From contig JBGUEO010000009.1 in assembly GCA_041821315.1 (NCBI GenBank), positions 72,499-136,498 on the forward strand: 64,000 nt of DNA, given 5' to 3'. The notes below the pieces were generated by a model that ran no database searches, was not told where the DNA came from, and saw only the letters and a list, made by a program, of their open reading frames with translations. Shown one piece after another: positions 35,289 to 45,108 of the stretch. A program made the position numbers and the translations under genes. Numbering within the stretch: the stretch's first letter is position 1; the number at the start of each line of letters is the position of its first letter. The DNA is from DIGJ01 sp041821315. GTDB lineage: Bacteria; Bacillota; Clostridia; Lachnospirales; Lachnospiraceae.

Positions 35289-35987
35289 TTAGTCCATTCC
35301 ACGCAATTGCGCGTTTATTGCATGTTTTAGCAAAATATTTCGAAATTCTTCCATCTCTTCCCTACTGCAGGCATGCAAATTAGGGTTGATTACATCATCT
35401 GAGAGTTTAAACTCTTGTAAAAAATAATGTTCTGTTTTAGTTAGCCATGTTCCGATTAATTCAAAATCTTTTTTTGTATGAAACTCCTTTACAACTGTGG
35501 TACGAAATTCATAAGGAATCCCAGCTTCTTTTAAAAACGCAACACTTCTTTCAACCTTTGATGTATCAAAATCACAAAACCCCACTGATTTGTGGTAATT
35601 CTTCAAAGAATTTTTAATGTCCATCGCAACATAATCAATCAGTCCCTTTTTTGTAAGCTCCATCAATTGTTCAGGAAAGGTTCCATTGGTATCTAACTTG
35701 ACGAGAAACCCTAACTCCTTAATCTTACTTATAAATTCTTCCACACCCTCTTGTAACAGTGGTTCTCCACCTGTAATGCAAACTCCATCTAGAAGTCCCC
35801 TTCGTTTGTTAAGAAATGTAAAAATCTCTTGTTCAAAAATCATGGGATTTGTCCCTGATTCTAAAACAAGAGATGCATTTTGGCAAAAAGGGCATCGAAG
35901 ATTGCAACCATCTGTAAAAATGGTACTACATAGTTTGTCTGGAAAATCCAATAAGGATGTTTTTTGCATTCCAGCTATCTTCATCAT
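35289..35987 (-). CDS. nrdG: Anaerobic RNR-activating radical SAM protein
   Basis: A 232-residue radical SAM enzyme. The cluster-binding motif is in FTDGCNLRCPFCQNASL (CxxxCxxC); TGGEPLLQEG and KLDTNGTFPE are further SAM-domain motifs. It makes the glycyl radical on NrdD, which follows 156 bp downstream. The sequence is of the longer clostridial type (MQKTSLLDFPDKLCSTIF). I start at the ATG at 35987; an open frame from a TTG at 36005 lacks a ribosome site. Confidence 0.9.
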   Translation of the reverse strand: MMKIAGMQKTSLLDFPDKLCSTIFTDGCNLRCPFCQNASLVLESGTNPMIFEQEIFTFLNKRRGLLDGVCITGGEPLLQEGVEEFISKIKELGFLVKLDTNGTFPEQLMELTKKGLIDYVAMDIKNSLKNYHKSVGFCDFDTSKVERSVAFLKEAGIPYEFRTTVVKEFHTKKDFELIGTWLTKTEHYFLQEFKLSDDVINPNLHACSREEMEEFRNILLKHAINAQLRGMD

Positions 35988-36023
35988 TAATCCCATACCT
36001 TTCAAATACTTTATTTTGGCTAT

Positions 36024-37919
36024 TTACTTTACAACAATTTTGCAAGTTGATGTTTTTGTAACACTACCATATCTAGCTGTAACCGTTATGACTGCAATTC
36101 CTTTTTTTATTGCCCTCACGTTTCCGTGTGAAGACACTTTTGCAATCTTTAAATTACTGCTTTTATAAGTAACCTTTGCATATACATCACTCTGTGATAA
36201 CTTTGCTTTTAGGCGATAGGTATCGTCCGCATGCAATGTCTTTTTCCAAACCACCGATAGTTTCGTTAATTTAGGGACAACCACATTATCCGTATAGATT
36301 GCCTCGTTTCCCTGCGAATCTTTTATGTACACAGTATAGCTCGACGTCTTCTTAACCTTAATGATTGCCTTTTGATTCGTTAAAACCAGGGTGGCTCCTT
36401 TTTCTCCATCTTCAAAATAACTAATATCCTTTTCTCCTTTTGCATAAAGAAGCGTCAAATCCTCTGCAAGTGGATTGGTTACTTTAATTACATAGTTTTT
36501 ATTATTAGATTTAGAAATATCTTTAATACTGGTTGTTACACCCGCTTGAAGCCCTTGATAAGTCATCGCTCCATACACATCAAGATATGCTCCCTTTGCT
36601 ACCTTTGAAGCCAGCGCATCCACCTTTTTGCTTCCGCCTAGAATCATTTGTTTTATGTTGGAGATTGACACATCCCCATAATAAGAAGAAATCATAGCAG
36701 CCGTCGCCGTCACAAAAGGAGCCGCCATTGATGTTCCTGTCGATTCTACATAAAGACCAGTTTCTGAATGTTTTTCATCTACATAGCAACTGGCAATTAA
36801 AGTTCCAGGTGCTGCAATATCCACATCCGTAGAACTATAGCAGGAAGAATTATCCAAGCGTCCCGTGCTATTTACGTTTGCCACGGAAATAATATTGTTC
36901 AAGTCAAAGGAAGCAGGATAAACCGGCGTGTTCGTAATGTCATAGCCTTGTTCATTTGTTGTTTCATCCCCATTACCTGCAGCACATACAAATAACATAG
37001 ATGAATTTTGCATCGCCTGATAAAGTGTCTTACTATAGGCCTCCGTACCAAGACTTAAATTACATATAGTTGCTCCATTATCTTGTGCATAATCAATGGC
37101 TCGTATAATATCTGAAATAGCCCCGCTCCGCCTTAACCCCATAACTTTTAAAGACATAATCTTTACATTTGCATAAGAGGCAAGTCCTGCAATTCCTTTC
37201 CCATTATCGGCAACCGCGTCAATAATACCTGCAACATGAGTACCATGCATGTCAACTGCAACAAGTTGTCCATGTTCATCTTCAAACTCATAATCACAAA
37301 TACTAGCATCATTATCCGAAAAATTCCATCCATAGTAATCTCCTGGATATTCATTTCCATCATTATCATAGGAACTCAAATATGACTCATCCGTATTTTC
37401 CCACATATTAGCTGACAAATCTGCATGCTGATAATCAATACCAGTATCAATAATTGCAACTACTACTTCTTTATTTTTACCGTTTCCAAGTGCCCATGCA
37501 TCCATAGCATTTATATTACTATTCGTATCATAATATGCCCATTGCTTATTGCTATAGGTATCATTTGTATCCAATAAATCTACCGAATAATTTGGCTCCA
37601 CATATTCTACATCTGCGTCGGTTGCAATCTTCCATATCGCATCGGACATACTTGCGTCATCTTCTACTGTAAAAAGCGAACAAGTACCCGAAATGGTATC
37701 TTCTTTTACGTCATCTGGCAAATTGGTAACTCTTCCATTGTCTGTTTTGTATGTAACCAATAGTTCATTTTCTGCATAATCATTTATCGGACTTTCCGCA
37801 ACGAAATGTGAGGGAGTTTCGTTCGCCCCCCCACTAGCTTGTACTACTCTACATAGACTATTTAATTGGAAAACCAAGGTCAAACTCAATACGCCACATA
37901 ATAATTTTCGACTTCTCAT
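36024..37919 (-). CDS. Secreted subtilisin-like serine protease (S8) with Ig-like C-terminal domain
   Basis: A 631-residue secreted protein: signal peptide (KLLCGVLSLTLVFQLNSLCRVVQAS), I9-like prodomain (about 45-120; ENELLVTYKTDNGRVTNL ... DVEYVEPNYSVD) and peptidase S8 domain. The catalytic triad is complete: Asp in VVVAIIDTGIDYQHADL, His in DMHGTHVAGIID and Ser in STGTSMAAPFVTATAAM. The C-terminal part is beta-rich and ends in a Big_2-type Ig-like module (KIAKVSSHGNVRAIKKGIAVITV). GGAGG lies before the ATG at 37919. The role is likely extracellular protein degradation. It sits 18 bp before nrdG on the same strand but is functionally unrelated. Confidence 0.93.
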   Translation of the reverse strand: MRSRKLLCGVLSLTLVFQLNSLCRVVQASGGANETPSHFVAESPINDYAENELLVTYKTDNGRVTNLPDDVKEDTISGTCSLFTVEDDASMSDAIWKIATDADVEYVEPNYSVDLLDTNDTYSNKQWAYYDTNSNINAMDAWALGNGKNKEVVVAIIDTGIDYQHADLSANMWENTDESYLSSYDNDGNEYPGDYYGWNFSDNDASICDYEFEDEHGQLVAVDMHGTHVAGIIDAVADNGKGIAGLASYANVKIMSLKVMGLRRSGAISDIIRAIDYAQDNGATICNLSLGTEAYSKTLYQAMQNSSMLFVCAAGNGDETTNEQGYDITNTPVYPASFDLNNIISVANVNSTGRLDNSSCYSSTDVDIAAPGTLIASCYVDEKHSETGLYVESTGTSMAAPFVTATAAMISSYYGDVSISNIKQMILGGSKKVDALASKVAKGAYLDVYGAMTYQGLQAGVTTSIKDISKSNNKNYVIKVTNPLAEDLTLLYAKGEKDISYFEDGEKGATLVLTNQKAIIKVKKTSSYTVYIKDSQGNEAIYTDNVVVPKLTKLSVVWKKTLHADDTYRLKAKLSQSDVYAKVTYKSSNLKIAKVSSHGNVRAIKKGIAVITVTARYGSVTKTSTCKIVVK

Positions 37920-37954
37920 CTTATGTACCTCCATTGTGTTCTTCCCACTCTACC

Positions 37955-38812
37955 CTATATTACGCCCAACTCTCCTGCTGCTCTCCGCCAATATTCTTCT
38001 GGTGGATTTCCGTCCTCACTGAGTGCTTGATTTGCTACTGCCAAGTCATATGCTCTTTTTGCACACAGCGGTCCCATATTTTCACCCAGCTCCATCGATT
38101 TTAGGATACAAGTTGGCCAAATGAATGCCCGATCAAACAACGTACTCTCACGAAACCAGTTCACTACCCGTTCAAATGAAAATGGAATACTTAAAAACTC
38201 GTAATCCCAGCAATTCTGATTCCAAGATAGATATGCCATATGTGCCCGTTTCTTAACTCCAATGGCAACACCAACCGAACCTGGATTGATAATCATCTTT
38301 CCCTTATAGCCAAAACTCATTTGACGATGTGTATGACCAGCCAACAAATACTTTGTATCAAGCCGCTGTAAACATTCCTTTGTATTTTCCTTCTCGTCAT
38401 CTAAAAGCTCTCTTGTAGAATACGGAGAGCCATGTGCCAAACGAATTGGTTCTGTATCCGGAAAATGCAAAATCCTTGTAGATGTAAGACTATCAAACCA
38501 GTCTAAATCCTGTTTATTTAATCGTTCATAGGTATATAAAAGACTACCTTTATAAGAAGACGAAGTCCAATTTTCTTCTATACCATCACGATACCGAAGA
38601 AAGTACTCCTCACGATTTCCACGCACAGCATAAACTGGCATCTTATCCATAAGTTCATAAATCTTACCTAAGGTAAGCCTTGGATCTGGACAATCACTGA
38701 CAAAATCTCCAAGGAGTATAACTGCATCGACTGGATTTTGGTTTATATAGGTAAGGCAGGCTTCAAAAGCAACAATATTACTATGAATATCACTCATTAT
38801 CGCTAGCTTCAT
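37955..38812 (-). CDS. Calcineurin-like metallophosphoesterase
   Basis: A 285-residue cytoplasmic phosphoesterase of the YfcE-like group. Metal-binding motifs: DIHSN, LLGDFVSD, GNREE, HGSPYSTRE and AGHTHRQM. After about residue 195 there is an extra C-terminal part. The ATG at 38812 has AAAGGTGG a few bases upstream and gives the usual MKLAIMSDIHSN start. The substrate is unknown. Confidence 0.88.
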   Translation of the reverse strand: MKLAIMSDIHSNIVAFEACLTYINQNPVDAVILLGDFVSDCPDPRLTLGKIYELMDKMPVYAVRGNREEYFLRYRDGIEENWTSSSYKGSLLYTYERLNKQDLDWFDSLTSTRILHFPDTEPIRLAHGSPYSTRELLDDEKENTKECLQRLDTKYLLAGHTHRQMSFGYKGKMIINPGSVGVAIGVKKRAHMAYLSWNQNCWDYEFLSIPFSFERVVNWFRESTLFDRAFIWPTCILKSMELGENMGPLCAKRAYDLAVANQALSEDGNPPEEYWRRAAGELGVI

Positions 38813-38845
38813 ATTAGCCACCTTTCTTGTCAAAAATTGGTCAAA

Positions 38846-39214
38846 TCACATCTTTCTTCCACATTTATTGCAAAATGCAGACGCTTTTGAAACGGTATTC
38901 CCGCAATCTGGACAAAGTATTCCACCTTTATTTTGAGCAATCGACTCTTTGGCCTGCACTATTTTTTGCATGGAATATTCTATTTTTACAAAAGCTTCAA
39001 CAAAATCTTCTCCCAAAATCTCTTTCATTTCTACATCATCTTTATATTCATTATAAAGAGATTCCCCAATGATTCGATATTGTTCACTGATTTTGCTATT
39101 TTCTGATACGATCGTTGCATGTTGTTTCGCCGTATCCGTTGCATCTTTTGTTAACTTTACAAATTCACTTCCCATATTGCTAAGTTCTTCACTCATTTTA
39201 TTAAAGATGTCCAT
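38846..39214 (-). CDS. Small coiled-coil protein with C-terminal zinc ribbon
   Basis: A 122-residue protein. The first two thirds are helical (MDIFNKMSEELSNMGSEFVKLTKDATDTAKQHA), followed by a zinc ribbon with CPDC and CNKC at the end. GAGG lies before the ATG. It lies 11 bp downstream of purA, but I see no functional link. This architecture is common and unassigned in clostridia. Confidence 0.75.
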   Translation of the reverse strand: MDIFNKMSEELSNMGSEFVKLTKDATDTAKQHATIVSENSKISEQYRIIGESLYNEYKDDVEMKEILGEDFVEAFVKIEYSMQKIVQAKESIAQNKGGILCPDCGNTVSKASAFCNKCGRKM

Positions 39215-39225
39215 CGTTAATCCTC

Positions 39226-40506
39226 CTATTCTTCGCGAAAAATAATATCATCTCTTCCTGGTCCATTGGAAATCATAGTAATTGGGAATCCAATGTGTTC
39301 TTCTACAAATTCAATGTACATTCTACAATTTTCTGGAAGTTGGCTATATTTCTTAATGCCACGTATATCACACTTCCAACCTGGAAGCACTTCAATCACT
39401 GGTTTTGCACTCTCAAGCAAGGCTGTTATTGGAAAATCAGTTGTTTTCACTCCATCAATTTCATAGCCCACGCATACTGGGATTTCTTCCAAATAACCAA
39501 GCACATCAAGTACGGTAAATGCTACATCCGTTGTACCTTGCAGGCGGCATCCATACTTAGACGCAACACAATCAAACCAGCCCATACGTCTCGGACGACC
39601 TGTCGTTGCTCCATATTCTCCACCATCACCTCCACGTTTCCTCAGCTCCTCCGCTTCATCTCCATGGATTTCACTTACAAATGCTCCTGCTCCTACTGCA
39701 CTTGAATACGCTTTGCATACCGTAACAATTTTCTTGATTTCATAGGGTGGAATTCCTGCGCCAATTGCACCATATGCTGCTAAGGTAGAAGAGGAGGTAA
39801 CCATTGGATAGATTCCATGATCTGGGTCTTTTAACGTACCCAATTGACCTTCCAGCAATATTTCCTTTCCCTCTTTGATTGCGTTCCACAAATACGCCGA
39901 TACATCACAAACAAAGGGTGCTACCATATCTTTGTATTCCCTTAAGGTTTCTAAAATTTCTTCTGGATTAAGGAGTGGTTTGTGATATAAATACTCTAAA
40001 ATGACATTTTTTTGTTCACAAACACGTGCCACCTTTTCTTTTATTATATCCTCATGGAATAATTCATTTACCTGAAAACCAATTTTCGCATATTTATCAG
40101 AATAAAATGGTGCTATACCGGATTTCGTGGAACCAAACGATTTACCTGCTAATCGTTCTTCTTCATATTCATCAAAAAGGATATGATAAGGCATAACAAT
40201 CTGTGCACGATCGGATACTAAAATTTTTGGTGCTGGTACCCCACGATCAACAATCGACTGTACTTCCTTAAAAAGTTTTGGTATATTTAGTGCAACTCCA
40301 TTTCCGATAATACTTGTTGTATGTTCATAGAATACTCCCGATGGCAATGTGTGAAGCGCAAATTTTCCATAATCATTCACTATCGTATGTCCTGCATTTG
40401 CCCCTCCTTGAAATCTTACAATAATATCGGCCTCTTTCGCCAGCATGTCCGTAATCTTTCCTTTTCCTTCATCGCCCCAGTTTGCTCCTACAACTGCTTT
40501 TACCAT
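39226..40506 (-). CDS. purA: Adenylosuccinate synthetase
   Basis: A 426-residue GTP-dependent ligase joining IMP and aspartate. Motifs: the P-loop GANWGDEGKGK, FQGGANAGHTIV, GTLKDPDHGIYPMVTSS and GATTGRPRRMGWFD. The ATG at 40506 is 8 bases after AGGAGG; the ATG two codons upstream is too close to it. The length matches the family (about 425-430). Confidence 0.97.
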   Translation of the reverse strand: MVKAVVGANWGDEGKGKITDMLAKEADIIVRFQGGANAGHTIVNDYGKFALHTLPSGVFYEHTTSIIGNGVALNIPKLFKEVQSIVDRGVPAPKILVSDRAQIVMPYHILFDEYEEERLAGKSFGSTKSGIAPFYSDKYAKIGFQVNELFHEDIIKEKVARVCEQKNVILEYLYHKPLLNPEEILETLREYKDMVAPFVCDVSAYLWNAIKEGKEILLEGQLGTLKDPDHGIYPMVTSSSTLAAYGAIGAGIPPYEIKKIVTVCKAYSSAVGAGAFVSEIHGDEAEELRKRGGDGGEYGATTGRPRRMGWFDCVASKYGCRLQGTTDVAFTVLDVLGYLEEIPVCVGYEIDGVKTTDFPITALLESAKPVIEVLPGWKCDIRGIKKYSQLPENCRMYIEFVEEHIGFPITMISNGPGRDDIIFREE

Positions 40507-40545
40507 ATTCATAACCTCCTACATATTTACACATTTTACTTAGCC

Positions 40546-40574
40546 ATTGTAGCATAACAAATAGTATAAGTAAA
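40546..40574 (-). promoter_or_regulatory. Probable purA promoter
   Basis: On the minus strand an extended -10 (TGCTACAAT, core 40546-40551) lies 17 bases after TTTACT (40569-40574). It sits about 40 bp before the purA start. No adenine riboswitch or clear PurR box was seen. Confidence 0.45.
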
Positions 40575-40633
40575 ATCAATAATTATTATAGATAGCATTA
40601 CTCCTAATTATGTATTCTTTCCGAAATAAATGT

Positions 40634-42004
40634 CTATGCTTTCGCCGTGTATAAACGGGAAGAATTGTCTGCTCCTTGCAAAAGATACGTTTCATAATCC
40701 TTAATCGGCATCGGTTTCGCATAATAATATCCTTGTGCAACCTGACATCCGATACTTCGAAGAAACTCTGCCTGCTCCTTTGTTTCAACGCCTTCTGCAA
40801 TAACCGATAAATTCAACCATCCCGCCATATTCATGACGGATGCCAAAATATTTCCGCCTCGATTTTGTTTGTCATCGCCCGTCAAAAAAACCAAATCAAG
40901 TTTTAATATATCCACAACTGCTTCCTTTAGCATATTTAGCGACGAATAGCCACTTCCAAAATCATCCATTAGCACCACAAATCCATATGCTTGCAAATTT
41001 TCTATAACACCAACTAAACGCTTTTGATTATCTACATAAGCACTTTCCGTAATTTCTAATTCCAGTAAGCTTGGTGGAATTTGATACGTTTCAATTAATT
41101 CGATTAAAATATCACAAAGCTTGGGGTTATGTAAGTTAATCCTTGAAACATTAACAGAAATTGGATGCGGCCGTTTCCCCTCATCAATCCAACGCCGTAA
41201 AAGCATACAAGTTTGTTCCCATACATAAAAATCCAATTTGATAATAAATCGATTTTTCTCGAAAATAGGAATAAAATCAGCTGGTGACAAAACGCCTCGT
41301 TCGGGATGACTCCAACGAACCAAGGCTTCTGCACCAACTGGTCTTCCAGATTGTATATCACACTTTGGTTGTAAATAAATTTGAAATTCTTCATTTGATA
41401 AAGCATTTCCCATTTGGTTGATAATCTCTTGTTCCCAAAGCATTGTTTTTCGCAGGTTATCATCATAATAGGCAACCCTTTTCATATAATTGCCCTTAAT
41501 GGTACGAATTGCTAAATTTGTTCGATCACACATCAGATTAATTGGCATATCATGATTCACAATGATATAAAGACCAAAATACGGAACAATTCGAAAATCA
41601 ACCTTATACTCTTCCAATATTTTTTCAATATATGAAATCATGTCGTTCACAGCTTTCTCTGTATACAAAAAACAGATATAAAAAATATCCGCTTCTGTTC
41701 TTCCAAATGTAACATTGCTTTTCGAACATAACGCGCTGCGAAGCATATTCCCAATATAGCGAAGTAAATGGTCTCCTTCTGCTCTTCCCCACAATTCATT
41801 GATTACCTTAAATCGTTCAATGTCCATTCGAAGCATAACAAAACGCTTTTCGCAGTTTTCCATCAACATTGTTTTCGTTTGTGAATAAAAGGTTACACGA
41901 TTGTATAACCCAGACACTGCATCAAATCTTTGATAAAATTGTAATTCCATCTGTAATTTTTTGTTTTTTTCCCTCTCCAATACTAACTCTTCTTCTACAC
42001 TCAC
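40634..42004 (-). CDS. Cyclic-di-GMP phosphodiesterase (degenerate GGDEF + intact EAL)
   Basis: A 456-residue soluble protein. The GGDEF domain (about 20-170) has lost its signature: where RxGGDEF should be, it reads FGRTEADIFYI, so it cannot make c-di-GMP. The EAL domain looks active: QPKCDIQSGRPVGAEALVRW, VNVSRINL, DDFGSGYSSLNML and AEGVETKEQAEFLRSIGCQVAQGYYYAKP. No sensor domain or membrane span is present. A GTG at 42004 with GGGGAG 8 bases upstream is the best start; an ATG at 42064 has no ribosome site. Confidence 0.9.
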   Translation of the reverse strand: MSVEEELVLEREKNKKLQMELQFYQRFDAVSGLYNRVTFYSQTKTMLMENCEKRFVMLRMDIERFKVINELWGRAEGDHLLRYIGNMLRSALCSKSNVTFGRTEADIFYICFLYTEKAVNDMISYIEKILEEYKVDFRIVPYFGLYIIVNHDMPINLMCDRTNLAIRTIKGNYMKRVAYYDDNLRKTMLWEQEIINQMGNALSNEEFQIYLQPKCDIQSGRPVGAEALVRWSHPERGVLSPADFIPIFEKNRFIIKLDFYVWEQTCMLLRRWIDEGKRPHPISVNVSRINLHNPKLCDILIELIETYQIPPSLLELEITESAYVDNQKRLVGVIENLQAYGFVVLMDDFGSGYSSLNMLKEAVVDILKLDLVFLTGDDKQNRGGNILASVMNMAGWLNLSVIAEGVETKEQAEFLRSIGCQVAQGYYYAKPMPIKDYETYLLQGADNSSRLYTAKA

Positions 42005-42103
42005 TTTACGCTCTCCCCACTTCCCCAAAAAGTTTCGATCACTTCTCTTTACAATTATCCCCATAAATATAAAAAGTATATAATTTCATATTATACCATT
42101 TAT

Positions 42104-42159
42104 TAAAAAACAAAACAAGCATAAGCGCTCGAATTTTCAGAACTTAAGCACTTATACTT
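42104..42159 (-). terminator. Intrinsic terminator after purB
   Basis: Imperfect stem (arms 42117-42129 and 42147-42159, with G-U pairs; AAGTATAAGTGCT against AGCGCTTATGCTT) followed on the minus strand by GTTTTGTTTTTT. It ends the purC-purF-purB transcript. Confidence 0.75.
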
Positions 42160-42192
42160 GACAATTTATATTTATTTTATTGGATTCATTTT

Positions 42193-43626
42193 CTATACTT
42201 CAATTTTAGCTTTAATTCCGAGAATTTCATTATTTTTTTCTAAAATCGGTGAAATTACTTGTTTTAAAAAGGTATCTACCTGCTCTTTTGAACGTCCGAT
42301 ATATAACGAAGGTTCCATCGTTTTCTCTAAATCATCCAAAGACATGTTAAACACTTCATCCTTTGCAATTTCTTCCAACAAGTTATTGTCTTTGCCTTCT
42401 TGTTTTACAATTCTCCCAGCCTCCATAGAAAGTGTTCGTATTTTCTCATGAAGTTCCTGACGATCACCGCCCAATTTAACTGCATCCATCATAATGTTTT
42501 CCGTTGCCATAAAAGGCAGCTCACTCATCATATGCTTTTCAATTACTTTCGGATATACTACCAGTCCGTCCACTACATTCAGACAAAGATCAAGAATTCC
42601 ATCCGTTGCTAAAAATCCTTCTGCTATGGAAAGACGCTTATTCGCAGAATCATCTAATGTACGCTCAAACCACTGAGTGGCAGATGTAATTGCAGGATTT
42701 AGTGCATCAATCATCACATAACGAGAAAGCGATGCGATACGTTCACTCCGCATTGGATTACGCTTGTATGCCATTGCTGAGGATCCAATCTGACTTTTCT
42801 CAAACGGTTCTTCAATTTCTTTTAAATGTTGTAACAATCGGATATCATTGGACATCTTGTGTGCACTTGCTGCGATTCCCGCAAGTATATTACAAACTCT
42901 GGTATCTACTTTTCTAGAATAGGTTTGACCTGAAACAGGATAACAAGCATCAAATCCCATCTTTTTTGCTATCATTGGATCAATTTGTTCAATCGTTTCA
43001 TGATTTCCGTCAAAGAGTTCTAAAAAAGAAGCCTGTGTTCCTGTTGTTCCCTTAGATCCTAATAACTTAAGGCTTTGAAGAACATATTCCAGATCTTCTA
43101 AATCCATAAGAAATTCTTGCATCCAAAGAGTTGCTCGCTTACCAACGGTAGTTGGTTGAGCTGGTTGAAAATGTGTAAATGCAAGCGTTGGTAATTCTTT
43201 ATATTGATTCGAAAAATCAGCAAGCTCTGCTATCACGTTAACCAATTTTGTCTTTACCAGTAAAAGGGCTTCTTTCATTATAATGATATCGGTATTGTCT
43301 CCCACATAACAAGAGGTTGCACCTAGATGAATGATTCCTTTTGCATTTGGACATTGCACCCCATATGCATATACATGACTCATGACATCATGACGCACTC
43401 GCTTTTCACGTTCTTTTGCAACTTCATAATTGATATCTTCTGCATGTAACTTCATTTCTTCAATTTGCTCTTGTGTAATGTTTAACCCAAGTTCTTTCTC
43501 GGTTTCAGCCAAAGCAATCCAAAGTTTTCTCCACGTACGAAACTTCATATCCTGAGAAAAAATGTACTGCATCTCCTTACTAGCATATCGCTCCGAGAGC
43601 GGACTTATATATCGATCTGTATTCAT
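42193..43626 (-). CDS. purB: Adenylosuccinate lyase
   Basis: A 477-residue member of the fumarase/aspartase superfamily. The signature GSSAMAYKRNPMRSERI is present, as are TSCYVGDNTDI and FTHFQPAQPTTVGKRA. It acts twice in purine synthesis, on SAICAR and on adenylosuccinate. The sequence is of the longer type (about 475) found in clostridia and animals. GGAGG lies 11 bases before the ATG. It is the third gene of a purC-purF-purB operon, 39 bp after purF. Confidence 0.97.
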   Translation of the reverse strand: MNTDRYISPLSERYASKEMQYIFSQDMKFRTWRKLWIALAETEKELGLNITQEQIEEMKLHAEDINYEVAKEREKRVRHDVMSHVYAYGVQCPNAKGIIHLGATSCYVGDNTDIIIMKEALLLVKTKLVNVIAELADFSNQYKELPTLAFTHFQPAQPTTVGKRATLWMQEFLMDLEDLEYVLQSLKLLGSKGTTGTQASFLELFDGNHETIEQIDPMIAKKMGFDACYPVSGQTYSRKVDTRVCNILAGIAASAHKMSNDIRLLQHLKEIEEPFEKSQIGSSAMAYKRNPMRSERIASLSRYVMIDALNPAITSATQWFERTLDDSANKRLSIAEGFLATDGILDLCLNVVDGLVVYPKVIEKHMMSELPFMATENIMMDAVKLGGDRQELHEKIRTLSMEAGRIVKQEGKDNNLLEEIAKDEVFNMSLDDLEKTMEPSLYIGRSKEQVDTFLKQVISPILEKNNEILGIKAKIEV

Positions 43627-43665
43627 TCTATTCTAGTCCTCCTATTTTGTACTATACGTTTTGTT

Positions 43666-45108
43666 TTATCGATCATATTCTCCGCGAATATCCGCTTTGG
43701 GTGGTTCAATTGGATAATTCCCAGAAAAACAAGCATCACAATATCCTCGTTCTCCACCAATTAATTCATTTAATCGTTCTCCATCTAGATAACCGAGGGA
43801 ATCAGCACCTAGCTTTTGACAAATTTGATCAATGGTATTGTTATGTGCGATCAATTGATCACACGATGGTACATCGGTACCAAAGTAACAAGGATACAAA
43901 AAAGGTGGTGAGCTGATTCTTACATGAACCTCCGTTGCTCCAGCTTGTTTCAACATGCGGACGATTCTCTCACTTGTCGTTCCCCGAACAATGGAATCAT
44001 CAATCATAACCACTCGTTTTCCTCGCACCACTTCTTTTAAAACATTTAGTTTTATTTTAACCGAAGATTCACGAATCGTTTGTTTTGGTTTTATAAAAGT
44101 TCTACCCACATAACTATTTTTAATAAAGGCTATCCCGTATGGAATTTTTGATTCTTCGGCAAAACCCATTGCCGCAACATTTCCAGAATCGGGTACACCA
44201 ACCACGATATCAGCCTCCACTGGATGCATTTGAGCTAATATTTTACCTGCCATAATCCGAGAATTATATACACTTATTTTATCAAGATAACTATCTGGTC
44301 TTGCAAAATAGATATATTCAAAAATGCAAGTTGCAATTTTTTCTTGACAAAGGGATATATCTGAATGAATTCCATCTTTGTCTATCTTTACGATTTCACC
44401 CGGCAAAACATCACGGACAAATTCTGCATCTACTGCATCCAATGCACAAGTTTCGGAGGATAAAAAATAGGTCGTTCCTCTCTTTCCGATGCAAAGTGGA
44501 CGAAATCCAAATGGATCTCTTGCTCCTATCAGTTTTCTTGGACTCATAATTACAAGGGAATATGCACCAGAAAGCTTCTTCATTGCATTTTTTACGGCTT
44601 CTTCAACTGTCTTTGTTTGCAGACGCTGCCTCGCTATATGATAAGCAATTACTTCCGTGTCAATCGTTGTCTGAAAAATTGCACCTGTGTAAGAAAGCTC
44701 TTCCCGAAGCTCCAATGCATTCACTAAATTTCCATTATGCGCCAGTGCAAGCGTTCCTTTTACATAGTTTAACACCAATGGCTGTGTATTTTCAATCGAA
44801 CTTGCACCTGCCGTAGAATAACGAACATGTCCCACTCCAATATTTCCTATTAAACCATTCAATTTTTCTTCTGTAAATGCTTCATTCACAAGTCCCATTC
44901 CCTTGCTTGAGGATACGACTCCCTTGGGTCCATTTGTGTCACTTACCGCAATTCCACAACTTTCCTGTCCTCTGTGTTGTAGAGCAAATAGTCCATAATA
45001 AATAGAAGAAGCTACGTCTTCTATGTGGTTTAACGAATATGCGCCAAATACTCCACATTCTTCATGTAGCTCTCCTCCAATAAATTCACTTATTGTTTGA
45101 TTATTCAT
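43666..45108 (-). CDS. purF: Amidophosphoribosyltransferase
   Basis: A 480-residue enzyme for the first step of purine synthesis. The nucleophile is the Cys in LHEECGVFGAYS; the propeptide before it would be 17 residues if translation starts at the ATG at 45108. The PRPP-binding loop is VVMIDDSIVRGTTSERIV. Four cysteines fit the [4Fe-4S] ligands of the Bacillus-type enzyme: ATCIFEYIYF, LYPCYFG and GYCDACFSG. The start overlaps the end of purC by 8 bp and has GAGG 9-10 bases upstream. Confidence 0.97.
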   Translation of the reverse strand: MNNQTISEFIGGELHEECGVFGAYSLNHIEDVASSIYYGLFALQHRGQESCGIAVSDTNGPKGVVSSSKGMGLVNEAFTEEKLNGLIGNIGVGHVRYSTAGASSIENTQPLVLNYVKGTLALAHNGNLVNALELREELSYTGAIFQTTIDTEVIAYHIARQRLQTKTVEEAVKNAMKKLSGAYSLVIMSPRKLIGARDPFGFRPLCIGKRGTTYFLSSETCALDAVDAEFVRDVLPGEIVKIDKDGIHSDISLCQEKIATCIFEYIYFARPDSYLDKISVYNSRIMAGKILAQMHPVEADIVVGVPDSGNVAAMGFAEESKIPYGIAFIKNSYVGRTFIKPKQTIRESSVKIKLNVLKEVVRGKRVVMIDDSIVRGTTSERIVRMLKQAGATEVHVRISSPPFLYPCYFGTDVPSCDQLIAHNNTIDQICQKLGADSLGYLDGERLNELIGGERGYCDACFSGNYPIEPPKADIRGEYDR

